Assembly (NCBI GenBank): GCA_963930775.1
Contig: OZ005689.1
Coordinates: 14,074,923 to 14,138,922, forward strand
Direction of reading: 5' to 3'
DNA length: 64,000 nt
Source of the DNA: Cliona cf. orientalis
Taxonomy: Eukaryota; Porifera; Demospongiae; Clionaida; Clionaidae
The position numbers and the translations under genes were made by a program. Below, one piece after another: positions 11,337 to 39,600 of this stretch. The notes below the pieces were generated by a model. It was not told where the DNA came from. It made no database searches and saw nothing but the letters and a program-made list of their open reading frames with translations. Each line of letters opens with the position of its first letter. Position 1 is the stretch's first letter.

Positions 11337-13148
11337 GCTGATATACCAATCTTCCTATTAATATAATTATGACGTTGAATAGTAAAATTTACATTATTGT
11401 TAGTAGTAGTAATAGATATACATACATGTATATTTGATTATTATTATAGAATGATTGCTAGAGTGTATTGATTATTCGTGCAGAGTCTTTTAATAGGGGT
11501 AGGTAAATCATACTAATTTTTTGGCCTATAATGCTCTTTTCAAATGCACAAAAATTCCCTAATAATATCCTAGAAGTGTACCTTTAATTCCCAATACATT
11601 GCCCATTATGCTCAAGTTGAATTGACTGGATCTAGAATGTTAATAAAAACTGATTATTATCAGGCATAAGGAGACTTGATTACACTATCATCGAGTGAAG
11701 CAATTTTAGTTTTACGTGTGCTCGGATTCGAAAGTGGGCACCAGCTGATTGATCGATTGCAACCCTTTACCAGTCCACAATAATATGTATTCCAGGCATT
11801 GTGATCAAGGTCAACTTGCTTGTGTTGAAGAGCTACCTGCAAAAATGTGCCCTAAAATTCTCAAAATTATGCCAGTTGATGCCTAAAATGCTAGCATATA
11901 TAATTCTCAAATGCTTATACACACCTATTATGCTCAAAATTATGCCGGCATAATTTATCTACCTCTAGGCTAGTCGTAATACAGTTACTTGTTGATGTGT
12001 CACGTACCGCTTTGTGTATTGTTTGTGCAATGTGCCATTGTCATTAACCTATTTCTTACTAGTGTTTGTGTGTCCGTTGTTAATGTATTAGTCATCTGTA
12101 CCTTAATTGTATAGATATGCATCTAATCTGTACCATACATTGTTGATAAGTCCATTGTCAGTGTGTCTGTAGTAATAAGCAAGATGTTAAGTATATGAAT
12201 TCAGAACTGGGCATAATAATTGTAAGTATCCATGGGGTGTGCCACAGTGCTAGTACTTCACAAGTCAACATCAAACCTTTTTGATTAATACTTTTCTTTC
12301 GCACCACTAAGCCAGGTGCCAAAGAGTCTACAAGGAAATTGATACCCTGTTGTTTGTACTATGGAAACCATAATTATAGATCAAAGGCATAGCCAGGTGT
12401 ATATATGACTGTATACACCAAGTATAGTATGGACTATAACATGTTAGCATGCTACTTTTTAGTACGCATTCCTGTGGATTTTACCACTACGAATAATTTA
12501 CAGCCAGAATAGAGAACATAGGCTTCCTGCTGCTGGAGTGCCATGGGCTGTCGAAAGATCAGACAAGGGTTCAAAACAGCTACCAAAAAGGAAGAACAGC
12601 TACCCCTGTACTGACACTCTGAGGTCATGATCAGTGTGACTTAGCTAGCTATAGGGGCATAGCTGCCATGCCTTGCCATCTCAGCCTTCTTATACTATGA
12701 TATCCATGCAGCTATATACGTGACTGGTTTGCACTCGTGGCATTAGTGAGCGACTTATACTACAAGTAGTATATACAAAATTTAATATTAAATAATAATT
12801 ATTATACTATGATTATCGATTATATATTCTCCAACATATTATGCATAGTTTACCTACCCTAATCACTAATTCCTCTACGTATGCATTACCATCTCATGCA
12901 TTCTCAGATTATCAATTAATTTTAGAGGTGAAGGTGACACTATGGCACGACATATTATTATGTCAAACGTGTATGAACTTAAATTCTCTACTTAACACAT
13001 CTTTGTGGCACAAATAACTCCATATTAAATACTATTATTTAGATCTTAGAGTCTTCTTCCTTTCCACAGCATCAGGATTTTTGTTTAGCGTACCAATTGT
13101 TTGTTGCAGTTTAGATTCATTCTTGACTACGGAGTGGGTGGATCTTTT
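11337..13148. other. Non-coding stretch
   Basis: 3' flank of the VioB-like gene and AT-rich intergenic sequence. No gene, RNA or well-formed repeat could be supported. Confidence 0.55.
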
Positions 13149-14393
13149 GTATGGCATTCCAACACTGACAAAATTGGCAAACTCAAATATACGGTCAAAC
13201 TTGAGTCAGATATATGATCAAACTCAAATATGTGGTCAAATTGTTGCCTATTTATGGTCAAAGCCAAATATATGGTCAAATTTTATATGCTCAAACTCAA
13301 ATACATGGTCAAACGAAAGTTTTGGTCATTCTCCCCATATATGGTCAAACATGCAGCAAATATATGGTCAAAATTTAAGAAAATCCCCTTACATAATAGT
13401 CACGGATATGACGTATTTATTAGTAAATTGGACCAACGTGACGTCAACAGAATCCGTGTTCGCGAATAAAATTAGCGATCGCGCGCACAAACGATCCTTT
13501 ACCCGCTATGTAGTCTCGTTCATGGACCCGCCCCTTCTGGGGCGGAGTCTGGGGACTTGGCCATCTCGCTCGCGCTACAATCCCTCCTTCGTAGGGCTGG
13601 TGCGCGGGACTAGGTACAATCTGACATTGTAAGGTAATTATAAGTATGAATGAAATTCAGCTGAGCTAGCCGTGTCCCCAGGCCCTCTCTCTATCTTTCA
13701 TAATAAATACTGGGAGATCGAGAGAGAGGGCCTGGGGATAAAGCTAGCCCAGGTAAGTCATCCGCGCGTTCATCCTGAAAGAACTGAACGCTGCAGTGGG
13801 AGCGGTCTGGTTTCGAGACTAAGGTAAGACACGTGCACACCAGGTGCAGAAGGATATATTATAGTACATGAATAGCTACCTAGTAGTTTCATTCATGCTT
13901 ACCATACTGCTTTAATACCATACAATACAATGTCCGATTGTACGTACCTAGTCTCACGCACCAGCCCGAAATGATCAAGTCCCCAGACTCCGCCCTAAAG
14001 GGGGCCGGTCCGTGAACGAGACTACATAAGGTAAGGATCGTGAGTGTACGTTTATGCGCGCGATCGCGAATTTTATTCGCGAACGCGGATTCTGCTGATG
14101 TCACGTCGGTCCAATTAACTAATAGATACGTCATATCCGTGACTATTATGTAAGGGGATTTTCTTAAATTTTGACCATATATTTGCTGCATGTTTGACCA
14201 TATATGGGGGAAATGACCATAACTTTCGTTTGACCATGTATTTGAGTTTGATCATATAAAATTTGACCATATATTTGGCTTTGACCATATATAGGCAACA
14301 ATTTGACCACATATTTGAGTTTGACCATATATCTGACTCAAGTTTGACCATATATTTGAGCTTGCCAATTTTGTCAGTGTTGGAATGCCATAC
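13149..14393. mobile_element. 1.2 kb foldback element built of TATGGTCAAA repeats
   Basis: Arms at about 13149-13640 and 13930-14393 are inverted copies. The termini begin GTATGGCATTCCAACACTG, and both are flanked by TTTT, a possible 4-bp target duplication. The outer part of each arm is an array of short units around ATATGGTCAAA separated by 10-25 bases; the inner part is GC-richer, with GATCGCGCGC and GTCTGGGGACTTG. The central ~290 bases are unpaired and hold a second hairpin. Reading frames in both arms are by-products of the repeats. Confidence 0.85.
13667..13746. mobile_element. Hairpin nested in the foldback element
   Basis: The left arm CCCCAGGCCCTCTCTCT pairs with AGAGAGAGGGCCTGGGG around a short loop. 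The ends (TAGCCGTG and ATAAAGCTA) resemble the 9-bp-duplication family, but the flanking nine bases do not match, so membership is unsure. Confidence 0.5.
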
Positions 14394-14497
14394 TTTTGCT
14401 GCATGAAACAAAATTAAATAATTGTGTAGATGATCACAGTTCTGTACCAGTACTCGTATGCATAATTAAATTTGTCAATTTTGATATGATTGACTTA

Positions 14498-15583
14498 CTA
14501 GCACCAAATTATTGTAATCAAGAGTAGTGCAATAGCCACAATCACCAAGATGACACCAACTATAACACCCACCACAACACCAACAATTTCAGCAGGAGAA
14601 GCTGAGGTTGGTTCCGCTGTACATGTTGGTCAATAAGGAAACAACAATTAAGGTACATGTATGCCCCTGTCGTTAATATTGTAGCAATGCTAAGAGAAGT
14701 GAGATCAATACTCAGGCTATAGTTATTTTGTCACCTTACGTTAACTAGCTAGCTACCAACTCAGATTCATGACATTGTACCTTTAACCTTTAGTCCCCAG
14801 ATAAGCAATAATATTAATAATAATATTATTTATGACGATATTTGGAACTTACTTGATGTTGGGCACCGATGTGACCTGCAGGCATTTGTTACAGGATCAA
14901 ATCTCTGACTCGAAATAATACATTCATCATCATCTGAATGTTTGTAATATCTACAATAAATGTCGTTCACGTATCCACATGACCTCACCCCCAGGTTCAT
15001 TCCTAGTAAGGTTTCTGAGGCAATCAATTATTGTTTTATTAGACACTGAAATACCCTGGGAGGAGCCAGTGGGACGAAGCTACCACACACACATGCCACC
15101 AATCATTGGTACACTAGTGTCATTGCCAGACCCCACCTCTAAGGAGGAAAAGGGTCTGGTGAACTTGGGCAGAATCCTTGAGCTTGCACTGAGGAATTTC
15201 CACGCGCCAATGAGATCGCAGCTCTGCTCAGTCACTTGACAAACTTACCGTAGGAATGCAACATCACTGTATAGCTGTATAAGCTATTCAATGTCGCTGA
15301 CCAATCAAGTTCAAGCTGGGTTGCTTTACCACGGGTTGCGATCACATGCCATAGCGACCACTAACCTTTGCATGGCCTTGTTGGCGGGCGCCATAGACCA
15401 AGAACGAAGGATTCAGCCCAAGTTCATTAGACCCTTTTCCCTCCTTTTGAGGGTGGGGTCTGGAGACGAGACTACTGGTACACACCCCAGCAGCAACAAC
15501 AGTATAACCCCCCTCCAATCCTAGAATTGCCAGGGAACCCATGACCTTAATCAACCACTGCACCATGCAAGCACCTCCCACAT

Positions 15584-15636
<53 letters not shown>

Positions 15637-16097
15637 TCTCACTCACACACATACACACACAGTGTTCTCCCTAGCATACCAAAGGCATGTCAGCCCAACA
15701 GGCCTTCAGCACAGATCTCGAGCTTCCATTGGTGTGGGAATAGGAATTATCCAAGTGCGTTTAATGTGGCCACGGGCTCCACCCAAACTATGCCCTCCTG
15801 TCGTGCCTTGAATCATAGATAATTTAGACTACCCATAGACTATCTATGCTTGAATTTAACTTGGGGAGAATACTGACACACACACACACACACAAGCTCA
15901 CACACATTGTTTAATACATATAAATTCGCGTACACACCTTGTGTGACTGTATTAATCGTGAACAGAGGAGCAGGAGGACTGTACTCCACACCTAGTCCAG
16001 CTTCAACAATGGCGTCAAATTTATCTCGGCCACTACATTGATGCACGAAAACAGCGACAAAGCTGAGCACAATAACCGCAACTGATTTCGATGCCAT
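14498..16097 (-). CDS. Small secreted-type single-pass membrane protein
   Basis: Three-exon model, 142 aa: exon 1 15938-16097, exon 2 14853-15002, exon 3 14498-14616, joined by phase-1 introns. Exon 1 gives a signal peptide (SVAVIVLSFVAVFVHQCSG). Exon 2 encodes a short cysteine-rich ectodomain (RSCGYVNDIYC, DDDECII, NACRSHRC). Exon 3 is a Pro/Thr/Ser stalk followed by a hydrophobic helix (VGVILVIVAIALLLITIIW) and a stop after one Cys. The tail is absent, so a GPI signal is an alternative reading. No family is recognised. Intron 1 carries a MITE (15115-15474) and a CA repeat. A 5'-truncated-locus duplicate lies at 48905-49860. Exon 2's acceptor is the least certain junction. Confidence 0.6.
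15115..15474. mobile_element. 360-bp MITE with 9-bp target duplication and known empty site
   Basis: Ends TAGTGTCATTGCCAGACCCC and the inverse of TAGTCTCGTCTCCAGACCCC; arms pair over about 60 bases (GGGTCTGGTGAACTTGGG against CCCAAGTTCATTAGACCC). Flanks are TTGGTACAC and CTGGTACAC. The paralogous segment near 49055-49075 has a single ACTAGTACAC and no insert, confirming insertion after the duplication or clean absence from that copy. Confidence 0.85.
15596..15635. repeat. CA microsatellite
   Basis: An uninterrupted run of CA dinucleotides in intron 1 of the small membrane-protein gene; shorter CA runs follow at 15640-15660 and 15879-15895. Confidence 0.95.
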
Positions 16098-16193
16098 GTT
16101 GTGGTAGTCTGGGTGCCAGCCCCTTCACAATAATGTTGTGGAGACTACGGCGTATGGTATGTAATTATGATCGTGAGACGCCGAAATACAAAT

Positions 16194-16318
16194 GCATCAC
16201 GGGTAAGGAATTGTAGCAGCAAGTGCCCCTAACGACCATTACGTGAGTCATACCCTAATCAGGTAATGGTCGTTAGAGCAACAAAAGTACGTCGCAATCA
16301 ATTCCTTATCCGTGGTGA
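16194..16318. mobile_element. Hairpin MITE
   Basis: CATCACGGGTAAGGAATTG on the left pairs with CAATTCCTTATCCGTGGTG on the right, and CTAACGACCATTAC pairs with GTAATGGTCGTTAG inside. One arm only is present in the duplicate near 49797-49855. Confidence 0.7.
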
Positions 16319-16384
16319 ATTAACATTAAGTGGGTCGGGGGGACCTCATTCAAATCTCATGGAGCACTCAGCAATATATACTAC

Positions 16385-16490
16385 CCTCCTCTTCGCTGCC
16401 ACCCGGAGTACCTCAGTGATAAGAGTGTCCGACTAATAAGTAATATCAGGAGGTCCGGAGTTTGAATCTCGGCTGGATCCTGAAATTATT
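16385..16490 (+). mobile_element. tRNA-derived SINE-like fragment
   Basis: It has an A-box-like TACCTCAGTGATAAGAGTG and, about 45 bases on, a B-box-like GGAGTTTGAATCTC, in the spacing of a Pol III internal promoter. The acceptor and anticodon stems do not pair well, so it is not a working tRNA gene. No tail or target duplication was identified. Confidence 0.45.
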
Positions 16491-16555
16491 TCCAACACTT
16501 CTCGCACCTGTCTAGCCTTCTTTCCTTTACCAGGCAATAGGTAGAATCAGCAATC

Positions 16556-16660
16556 AAATGTCAGCCATAATATATAATCAGACACCTGTATCTCAGGAAT
16601 GGAAAGAGCTATGATCACCAATCTTGCGGTGACTGGTAGCCCTAGTCAAATGCTGATCAA
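16556..16660. repeat. Inverted copy of the 640-745 segment
   Basis: CACCTGTATCTCAGGAATGG, AGAGCTATGATCA and GACTAGGG-type blocks match the reverse complement of 640-745. The remaining 16098-17303 holds no gene. Confidence 0.7.
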
Positions 16661-17303
16661 ATACCAAATCCAAAGCCTTTATGATAAACCATGTGTGAGC
16701 TAGAGACAAAAATGTTCACCCATCTGATTTAAGCAATTACCAGACATTATTTGTACTGAATTTCAGACAATCATTTCCCTCACTAATTAAATTGATGTAT
16801 GGAGTATCAGATTTGGAACATAATATTATGACTAGCTATACTTGCTGTAACTGCCTACCAAATTTTACCCTACATCAGTGTTTCTGTATTTAAATGTGAC
16901 AAGGCTTTAATATTCTACTCATCATCAATATTCAGACACTTTTATCCCATTTTTCGTGATTCAATGATTCACTGAAATGATCATAAAATTTATAAAATCA
17001 CCTTTGCAACGCTTGGATATATCACAAATTGACCAATAGAACATAATATACAAGGCTGTATTTGCCTTAATTAGAATTGAAGGTCTTTTACCTATTTTTG
17101 AATTTCTTAGCCAAGTCTTGCACCTTATTTCCATAAAAAAGTGAATATTGATGACACGAGCAGTAACTACTTAAAGCCTTGTCATATTATTTGACTCAAG
17201 TAACACTGTCGGCTAAAATTTGGTGGCGAGTGACAGCAAGGGTAAGAATCCAGTGTACATATGTATGCACACATAAAAACAATGACAAACATTAGTTGCT
17301 AAG

Positions 17304-32988
<15,685 letters not shown>

Positions 32989-33517
32989 AGTTCAATATTT
33001 AGATGCTAGCTTTCCTTAGGTATTGTTCTTTCGTTATGATACTGGAGAGCTTGGCTGTTATAATCTGCAGACAAAAGACACAAGAATTAAGTAGCTATAG
33101 TCCTCTCGCTCATCAAAGATAGCTACAACCACCATAATAATTGATATTAAAGTTGCAGCTGCCACCCATTTTCTTATTTGATCTCCTTAGCCATGCATCC
33201 ACGATCCAAGAACTACTGTAGGCCGCAAGCACTTAATAATATTATTATGTCTATACTTAATGATTCGGATCGGTAGATCAGTTGATTAGTTCATAGATGA
33301 TCGGTCTTATAATAATAATATTATGAAATATCACAAATCGTTGAAAGCTAGCTATAGTTCACTAGCGCCTACAAACATAATTAAACTGGATGGGAACCGT
33401 GTTCAGTTTCGTACAGGGACTATTAGTCAACATTAGATCGCAGTACTCAGTATCTTTCATGATCCGTACAGCAAAAAAAAAAAAAAAAAAAAAAATCATA
33501 CAATCGTGCGACTTTCT

Positions 33518-34142
33518 TAGCCTCGTTCCCAGGCTCTCCCCCTCCACTTTATTTTATACGCGCGATTATATTTACGCGAAATTATTGTGCAGAGAGAAGG
33601 GAGGGGGAGAGCCTGGGAGGCTTTGATCACGTGCGGACACTGATGACGCGTTCAGTGTCCACTGTGTCCACGTATGAGAGTCCAAAAGAACGAAAAAGAA
33701 GCCCGGATCAGCGTGCTAGTAGGCTTTTTGGAGTGCTCTACAGATGGCTCGATCGATGGACAAGACTGCCAGCCAACTTTTTGACGCCTCGCGCTCTTGA
33801 ATCTCGTACAGTGCCAGTGAGTTGGCTGCCATGATCCAATGATGATCGTTCTCAAGGATTCAAGAGCGCGAGGCGTCAAAAAGTTGGCTGGTAGTCTTGT
33901 CCATCGATCGAGCCATCTGTAGAGCACTCCAAAAAGCCTACTAGCACGCTGATCCGGGCTTCTTTCTCGTTCTTTTGGACTCTCATACGTGGACACAGTG
34001 GACACTGAACGCGTCATCAGTGTCCGCACGTGATCAAAGCCTCCCAGGCTCTCCCCCTCCCTTCTCTCTGCACAATAATTTCGCGTAAATATAATCGCGC
34101 GTATAAAATAAAGAGGAGGGGGAGAGCCTGGGAACGAGGCTA
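33518..34142. mobile_element. 625-bp near-perfect palindromic element, 9-bp target duplication
   Basis: Two arms of ~285 bases, almost identical inverted copies, around a ~50-base loop near 33815-33860. Ends are TAGCCTCGTTCCCAGG; flanks are CGACTTTCT on both sides (33509-33517 and 34143-34151). Each arm also folds on itself (GGCTCTCCCCCTCC against GGAGGGGGAGAGCC). The two arms carry the same spurious 60-codon frame. Near-identity of the arms suggests recent insertion or arm conversion. A 25-base A run precedes it at 33473. Confidence 0.95.
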
Positions 34143-34221
34143 CGACTTTCTACCACAGTTGCTTACCTTAGAGTCTTGTGTTCTTTATCCAGCCCGAGGC
34201 TGTGTCAATTTTCTTTGTACA

Positions 34222-34365
34222 AGACGTATCTTGAGAGGTGCAAACAGCTGTGAAACGTACGCACGCCAACAAAAAATTTAATAGTGCTAATTCAGACGTA
34301 TCTTGAGAGGTGCAAACAGCTGTGAAACGTACGCACGCCAACAAAAAATTTAATAGTGCTAATTC
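34222..34365. repeat. Exact tandem duplication, 2 x 72 bp
   Basis: AGACGTATCTTGAGAGG through AATAGTGCTAATTC occurs twice back to back with no difference seen. Confidence 0.95.
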
Positions 34366-36157
34366 ACGAATACTATAGCGTGCTAATGAACTGGATCGGC
34401 ATGCATTATGGAGTATTAAAAGGCAGGAAACAAACTGTCCGTTAAAAAAACCGCAAGGCCCTTGCTCTAGACTACACGCATGCGCAATAGCGCGAGGTAC
34501 GCGGGAAACTAAATGCGCATGCGTAGTAGCGATAGGCTACGGCTATAGCTAACAGACCATGAGACATAAGGTAATTATAACAATACAAAGATCAACAAAG
34601 GGTCTAAAAATAGAAGCACACTAGATCTATACTGACCTCAGGATGGATCAGGAGACCAACTAGCTTGCTCTAGCTATCAGTGCAGTATTCACAGTTCAAT
34701 TCAAAGGCTATTTACAATCCGGTTGTTTGACATTGGTATCCTAACTATAGAACACAGTACGCTTCTTAGGATGCATTTCTGTTCATCCTGGGTGTATCAG
34801 AGTATGAAAGTCAGGAATTCATCGTTCATAAATAATGACACAATTCTGGACCTTGACTATAGCACCTCTGATTCAAGTAGACCAATCTTAATAATATTAT
34901 TGCTGAAATTATTATCAAATACTCCAGTGTATGTGTAATTCAATCTGGGACTATAACCTGAAATCCCGCATCTTGGCCTCAGGACGTATTACATATAATT
35001 TCCTGGAGATTCCCAAGAAACCCTGCATGCAGGAAGCCAAGCCATTCAATGCATTTGTGCATGACCATTATACCAGGGCTGCATGGCCCTAAAACTTAGT
35101 AGCTATTGAGGTGACGATGATCTACAGCAGCAGTTTAATTTCTTCCTTCCTAAGCTGTATAGTATATTATAGGAATAGATAGGGAATGCAAATTTAATGT
35201 TTAGCCTATAATACCCATAATAGTGTTGGCTTGCAATGCTTATATATAGTATCTGAGTCCAGGAATGTACGAGTAACGATCTATATAGGCAGGCAGAAAT
35301 TTATTGATCACATCTCACGTGAAATCCACGAATAATGCTTCTAAAAGTGGCTGATTTTGTGATTAATAATCATTTATGTTACTATTTAATGGTTAATCGA
35401 TTTGCTTGATTCAAGGTTCAGGAGAAAGGCCATTCACTCAGCTAACTCATAGTTAGTGTTCCCTGTTGAGTGTTCATATCTAAATCTGTGGCAACTCAGT
35501 GTAGATACCAACTGGAAGCTACTGCTGAAATAGGCATACTTCAAAGGCTGGTACTGCCTCTAAATAGAAGGATACTATAGAGGCCTCATCACGGTGTTTG
35601 AATGAAAGAAGTAACTCAAGTACATCCCATGCATCTGTTAAAGAAGCTTTATCACGGTTGAGTTCATGGCACTGGGAGTAGTGACTCATATTATTATTAG
35701 CTATGACCCATAATACATTCAACAATAGTGTTAACAAAATAATTTTTTGCTATAATAGTACTAGTATAGAAGAGAACTCATTCGTAACCCATGCAATGGC
35801 ATGTTGGGAAGTCCTTAAAAATAAAACCACAAAATAAACCCCCCAAATATATATCACTTGCTTCAGTCGGACTCATAATAGGGACATTTAGCTACCTTAT
35901 AAATCAAACAACCATGTCGGTCATAGTATTGATAGCATGTGTTTGCATGGCTTTAGTGGCTCTGGAAGGCGGGGGGGGGGGGGGGGGGGGGGGGGGGCGT
36001 ACCCCTGGTGCCCCAAATTGCAATGCTCTCCGCCACCAAATTTTATTATCGAGCACGCGCGTACTTACGCGTGTAAGAGCTTTCGAGCACGGTAATTGAA
36101 TCCGGATGACCTTTGACCCCCCAAATCGCGATTGCGAAACAGTCCGTACAGCGATCA
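34366..36157. other. Intergenic stretch with small relics
   Basis: Holds a 55-bp hairpin at 34472-34526 (CTACACGCATGCGCA against TGCGCATGCGTAG), a short frame at 34723-34938 whose VRNSSFINN recalls the relic family at 30176, and at 35940-36010 a fragment of the same G-rich, hAT-like repeat found at 36588 (GTGGCTCTGGAAGG, a long G run, then CCCCTGGTGCCCC). No gene is supported. Confidence 0.5.
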
Positions 36158-36611
36158 ATGATGTTCGCTTTATCATTATCTGTGCTACTTCTGGGCGCGC
36201 TCTCTCTTGCTACTTGCGAGCCGCAGCTGGTACAATATGACGAAAAGGTAAATCGATCGAGATAGGGATGATCTCCCGTTTTCCCATAGATTATATATTC
36301 CCCTCCTCCTATATATAATCTATGGTTTTCCCACTGATTTTGAACAAGAAATCATTTGTGTCACTGATATATATAATATTTCTAGAGTCTACCTCACGTT
36401 CGGTTGGGGGTGCCTGAAGGGCTGAGAATGAGAAGGCAGACAAGTAGAATGCCCATCAGAATAACACCGATCTACGACTCCACCATCGACCAGTGAGAAA
36501 TACTACTAAGTTATTTACACATAGCTCTGTGCATGCTGTTTCTGAGATAGTACATGCAGCTACTGTGTAATATTATAGTTCTTTGCAGTGGCGGAGGAAG
36601 ACGGCTGTGAC

Positions 36612-36647
<36 letters not shown>

Positions 36648-39600
36648 GGGTGTGTCACATGTCTACCCCAATAGAAATGTATTGAAGTACTGTCAAGCAA
36701 GGGGGGCACGTGCCCCTGGTGCCCCCCAGTGGCGTCCCCAGGATTTGAGGGAGGGGGGTGCTAAGACATTCGCGCGCGAAGCGCGCGCGCAAAATGTTTA
36801 GCCACACCCACAAAACGTTGACCACACCCCTAATTAAACGCGTTCTTGAAGGTGGCTGGCTGACAAAGAAGACTGTTTTAGGCCAAATATCGACGAGAAA
36901 CTGCTATTTTGGGAGCGAATTTTAGAGGCCAGTAAGTTTATTATTGGTAGTAGCCTCTGATCATCGATTATCAGTAACAATATTTGTCCCTGAGCTACTG
37001 AGCTGTGGCTGTTGTGCCAGAGCTGATGGGGGTGCTCCAGCACCCTGAGCACCCCCCTGGGTACGCCACTGCCCCCCTGGTTCCGCCACCTATGCTTTGG
37101 TGGGGCATGCCTGCTTTCACTGCGACCGTTATCAGCTGATATTAAATTGTTATTGTGATGCTTGACTAAATATTAATTCTGTAGCAGTATAGCTTATTTA
37201 GGCCACTCCAAGTCAATCATTAGTTTCTGGTCTTACCAAATGTAATATGTGCGGCGGGAGGGTGATTGGACTACGACTAATTAAAATAAGATAGGAAGAG
37301 GAAGTAGCTACTTAAATCATACCACAGATGAATAGTCGAGTGCAAACAACAGCCATATCATCGCACACAACTCATCTTATGAGCTATTAAAGTACACCAG
37401 AGGAGGATGGTCGTAATTAATCTTTATAGGTCACAAGATTGCTTTGTTAGTTAGCAGATGCTCCCCAGTAAATCGATCAATAGTAGCTAGTGAGTTTGAA
37501 AATCGCAATGATATCCTATAAAACCTTCACGAAAGCCTGTAAATTGCTCTGGAGTGTTAGTTAGCAGGGGCTCCCCCAGTAAATTAATTAATAGTACTGA
37601 GTTAAAAAAATTGCAATGATATCCTACAAAAACCTTCACGAAAGCCTATGTTAGCGATTTAATCAGTGACCTATTAGCCAACGGTTAATAATTATGACCA
37701 TCCTCTTCTGCAAGTACATATGCAGTTTAATAGTAAAATTTAATGCAGAATGACAAACCACAAATTTGATGTTTGATCACCATCATGGCATGTGCAGTAG
37801 GCAATGAGATAGAGATCTCAAAGAGTATATCATGTGATTCAATACATCATTGCAGGGTTGACGCAGGGAAGCAAGCCATGATTAGGGTAAGTGAAGCTCT
37901 CCAAACAATTTAAAATATTATTATTATTATGTGTGATGAGCATAGCATTCCTTCCCATATTGAACCATGATATTATACATAAGTTATGTATAAACACTCT
38001 GTACAATATTAATAATTGTACAAGTTATGATTGCCATCTTAAAATTTAGCTAGCTATAGTGTAATTTTCCTTCTTGGCAGAATGATATTATTCCTGATCT
38101 TGTGACTTTCCTTGGCCAAGTGCTGAGTGTCACTCCATCCACTGACCCCATCCGCCTCAATAAGTAAGGATACTCAGAGACACACACGTAGCTACTCACT
38201 CTACGATGTATGTTGCCCTCTCTATTCCTACAGTCAGTGTGATACGGGGATATTTCTAATTTTTAGCGATGGCCGAATTGCTTGTCAAAACCAGTGTCTG
38301 CCTACAACAAGATGTGGTGTTTCCCAAGTGCCAACGGAGCATCTTGTGGTACTTCATATCCTGCAGCATGTATGAATCGTTCACAAACAATTCCCCACAA
38401 TCACACACACACTTGCAGCAATGTCTGCAGTGTAATGGTACTAATCCATGCTTTAATCCGCAAGTGGGAACTCCTGCTCAGAATGGACCTGGAGTTCCTA
38501 ACACTGATTTTGCTCTCTATATCTCAGCGAATCAGACAGCTTGCCCTCCCCTCCCTTCTGATCCTAACCAGCCGACTACCGTTGCCTTTGCCGGCCACTG
38601 TCAGCTTGAGAGCACCATAGACAGACCCATTGCTGGAAATGTCAACTTTTGTCCTGAAGGTATTGGCCGAAATCGTAATGGGATTCAATACATTTCATCC
38701 GTGACAAAGCATGAGATTCTACATGCACTTGGCTTCTCGAGCAGTCTGTTCCCCTTCTGGCATGATTCCAACGGCCAACCACGAACTCCAAGAAATGGAC
38801 TACAGCCTCCCAGGACTGCTGGACAGAGCACTATCAACCAGTTGTCCTACCCTGGATGGATAATCAGAAATGGAGAGATAACACACACCGTGACTGCCCT
38901 TGTCACTCCAGCTGTGGTGGTAAGGAAATATTATAATAAAATATTGAGTGTTGTGGTTAGTGAATAGTGTGGTATTGTGAGGTCATATTCACTTCCTAAA
39001 TAATTGTGTCATGTGGTTAATCTGTGTACGCTGCCCACTTCCTTTTTGTCTTTATTATATATACCCTGTACTTGTGCCATTATATATAATAGTTCTAACT
39101 ATTAAATTTGTGAACGTGTGCAAGTGCATGCTAGTGTTGTGCTCAACTAATACAGTACAAAATTAATAGTTTATTTTCCTTGACTAACAGGCTGCTGGTC
39201 ACATGCACTTTGGCTGCCCTACTCTGCAAGGGGTGGAGCTTGAGAATCAGGGAGGGCCTGGCACTGCAATGGACCACTGGGAGCAGAGGATCCTTGGAGT
39301 CAGTGCAACCATAGAATTGATAATATTACAACAACAAGAGTATAATATAATATTTCTCTTTATACAGAATGAGGCTATGACTGGAGTGTTCACATTCAAT
39401 CCTGTGTTCTCAAACCTCACTCTAGCAGCACTTTACGACTCGGGGTAACCCCAGTATAATAATATTGCACCTTGCTTACTAATGGTTGTTGATGTTGGCT
39501 TTCAGATGGTATGATGTTGACTTCACTATGGCAGAGGAGCTGGTTTGGGGGCGTGGTCAGGGATGTGACTTTGTTACACAAAGCTGTCTTCAAATAATCA

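Noticed and set aside
13081..14411. Several long frames on both strands
   Set aside because: They consist of translated TATGGTCAAA repeats and mirror each other in the two arms of the foldback element.
15291..15822. Frames on both strands around the CA repeat
   Set aside because: They overlap the MITE and microsatellite in an intron.
16385..16490. tRNA gene
   Set aside because: A- and B-box-like motifs are present but acceptor and anticodon stems do not pair, so called SINE-like.
33631..34029. Same ~60-residue peptide encoded on both strands
   Set aside because: Consequence of the palindrome; no start context, no relatives recognised.
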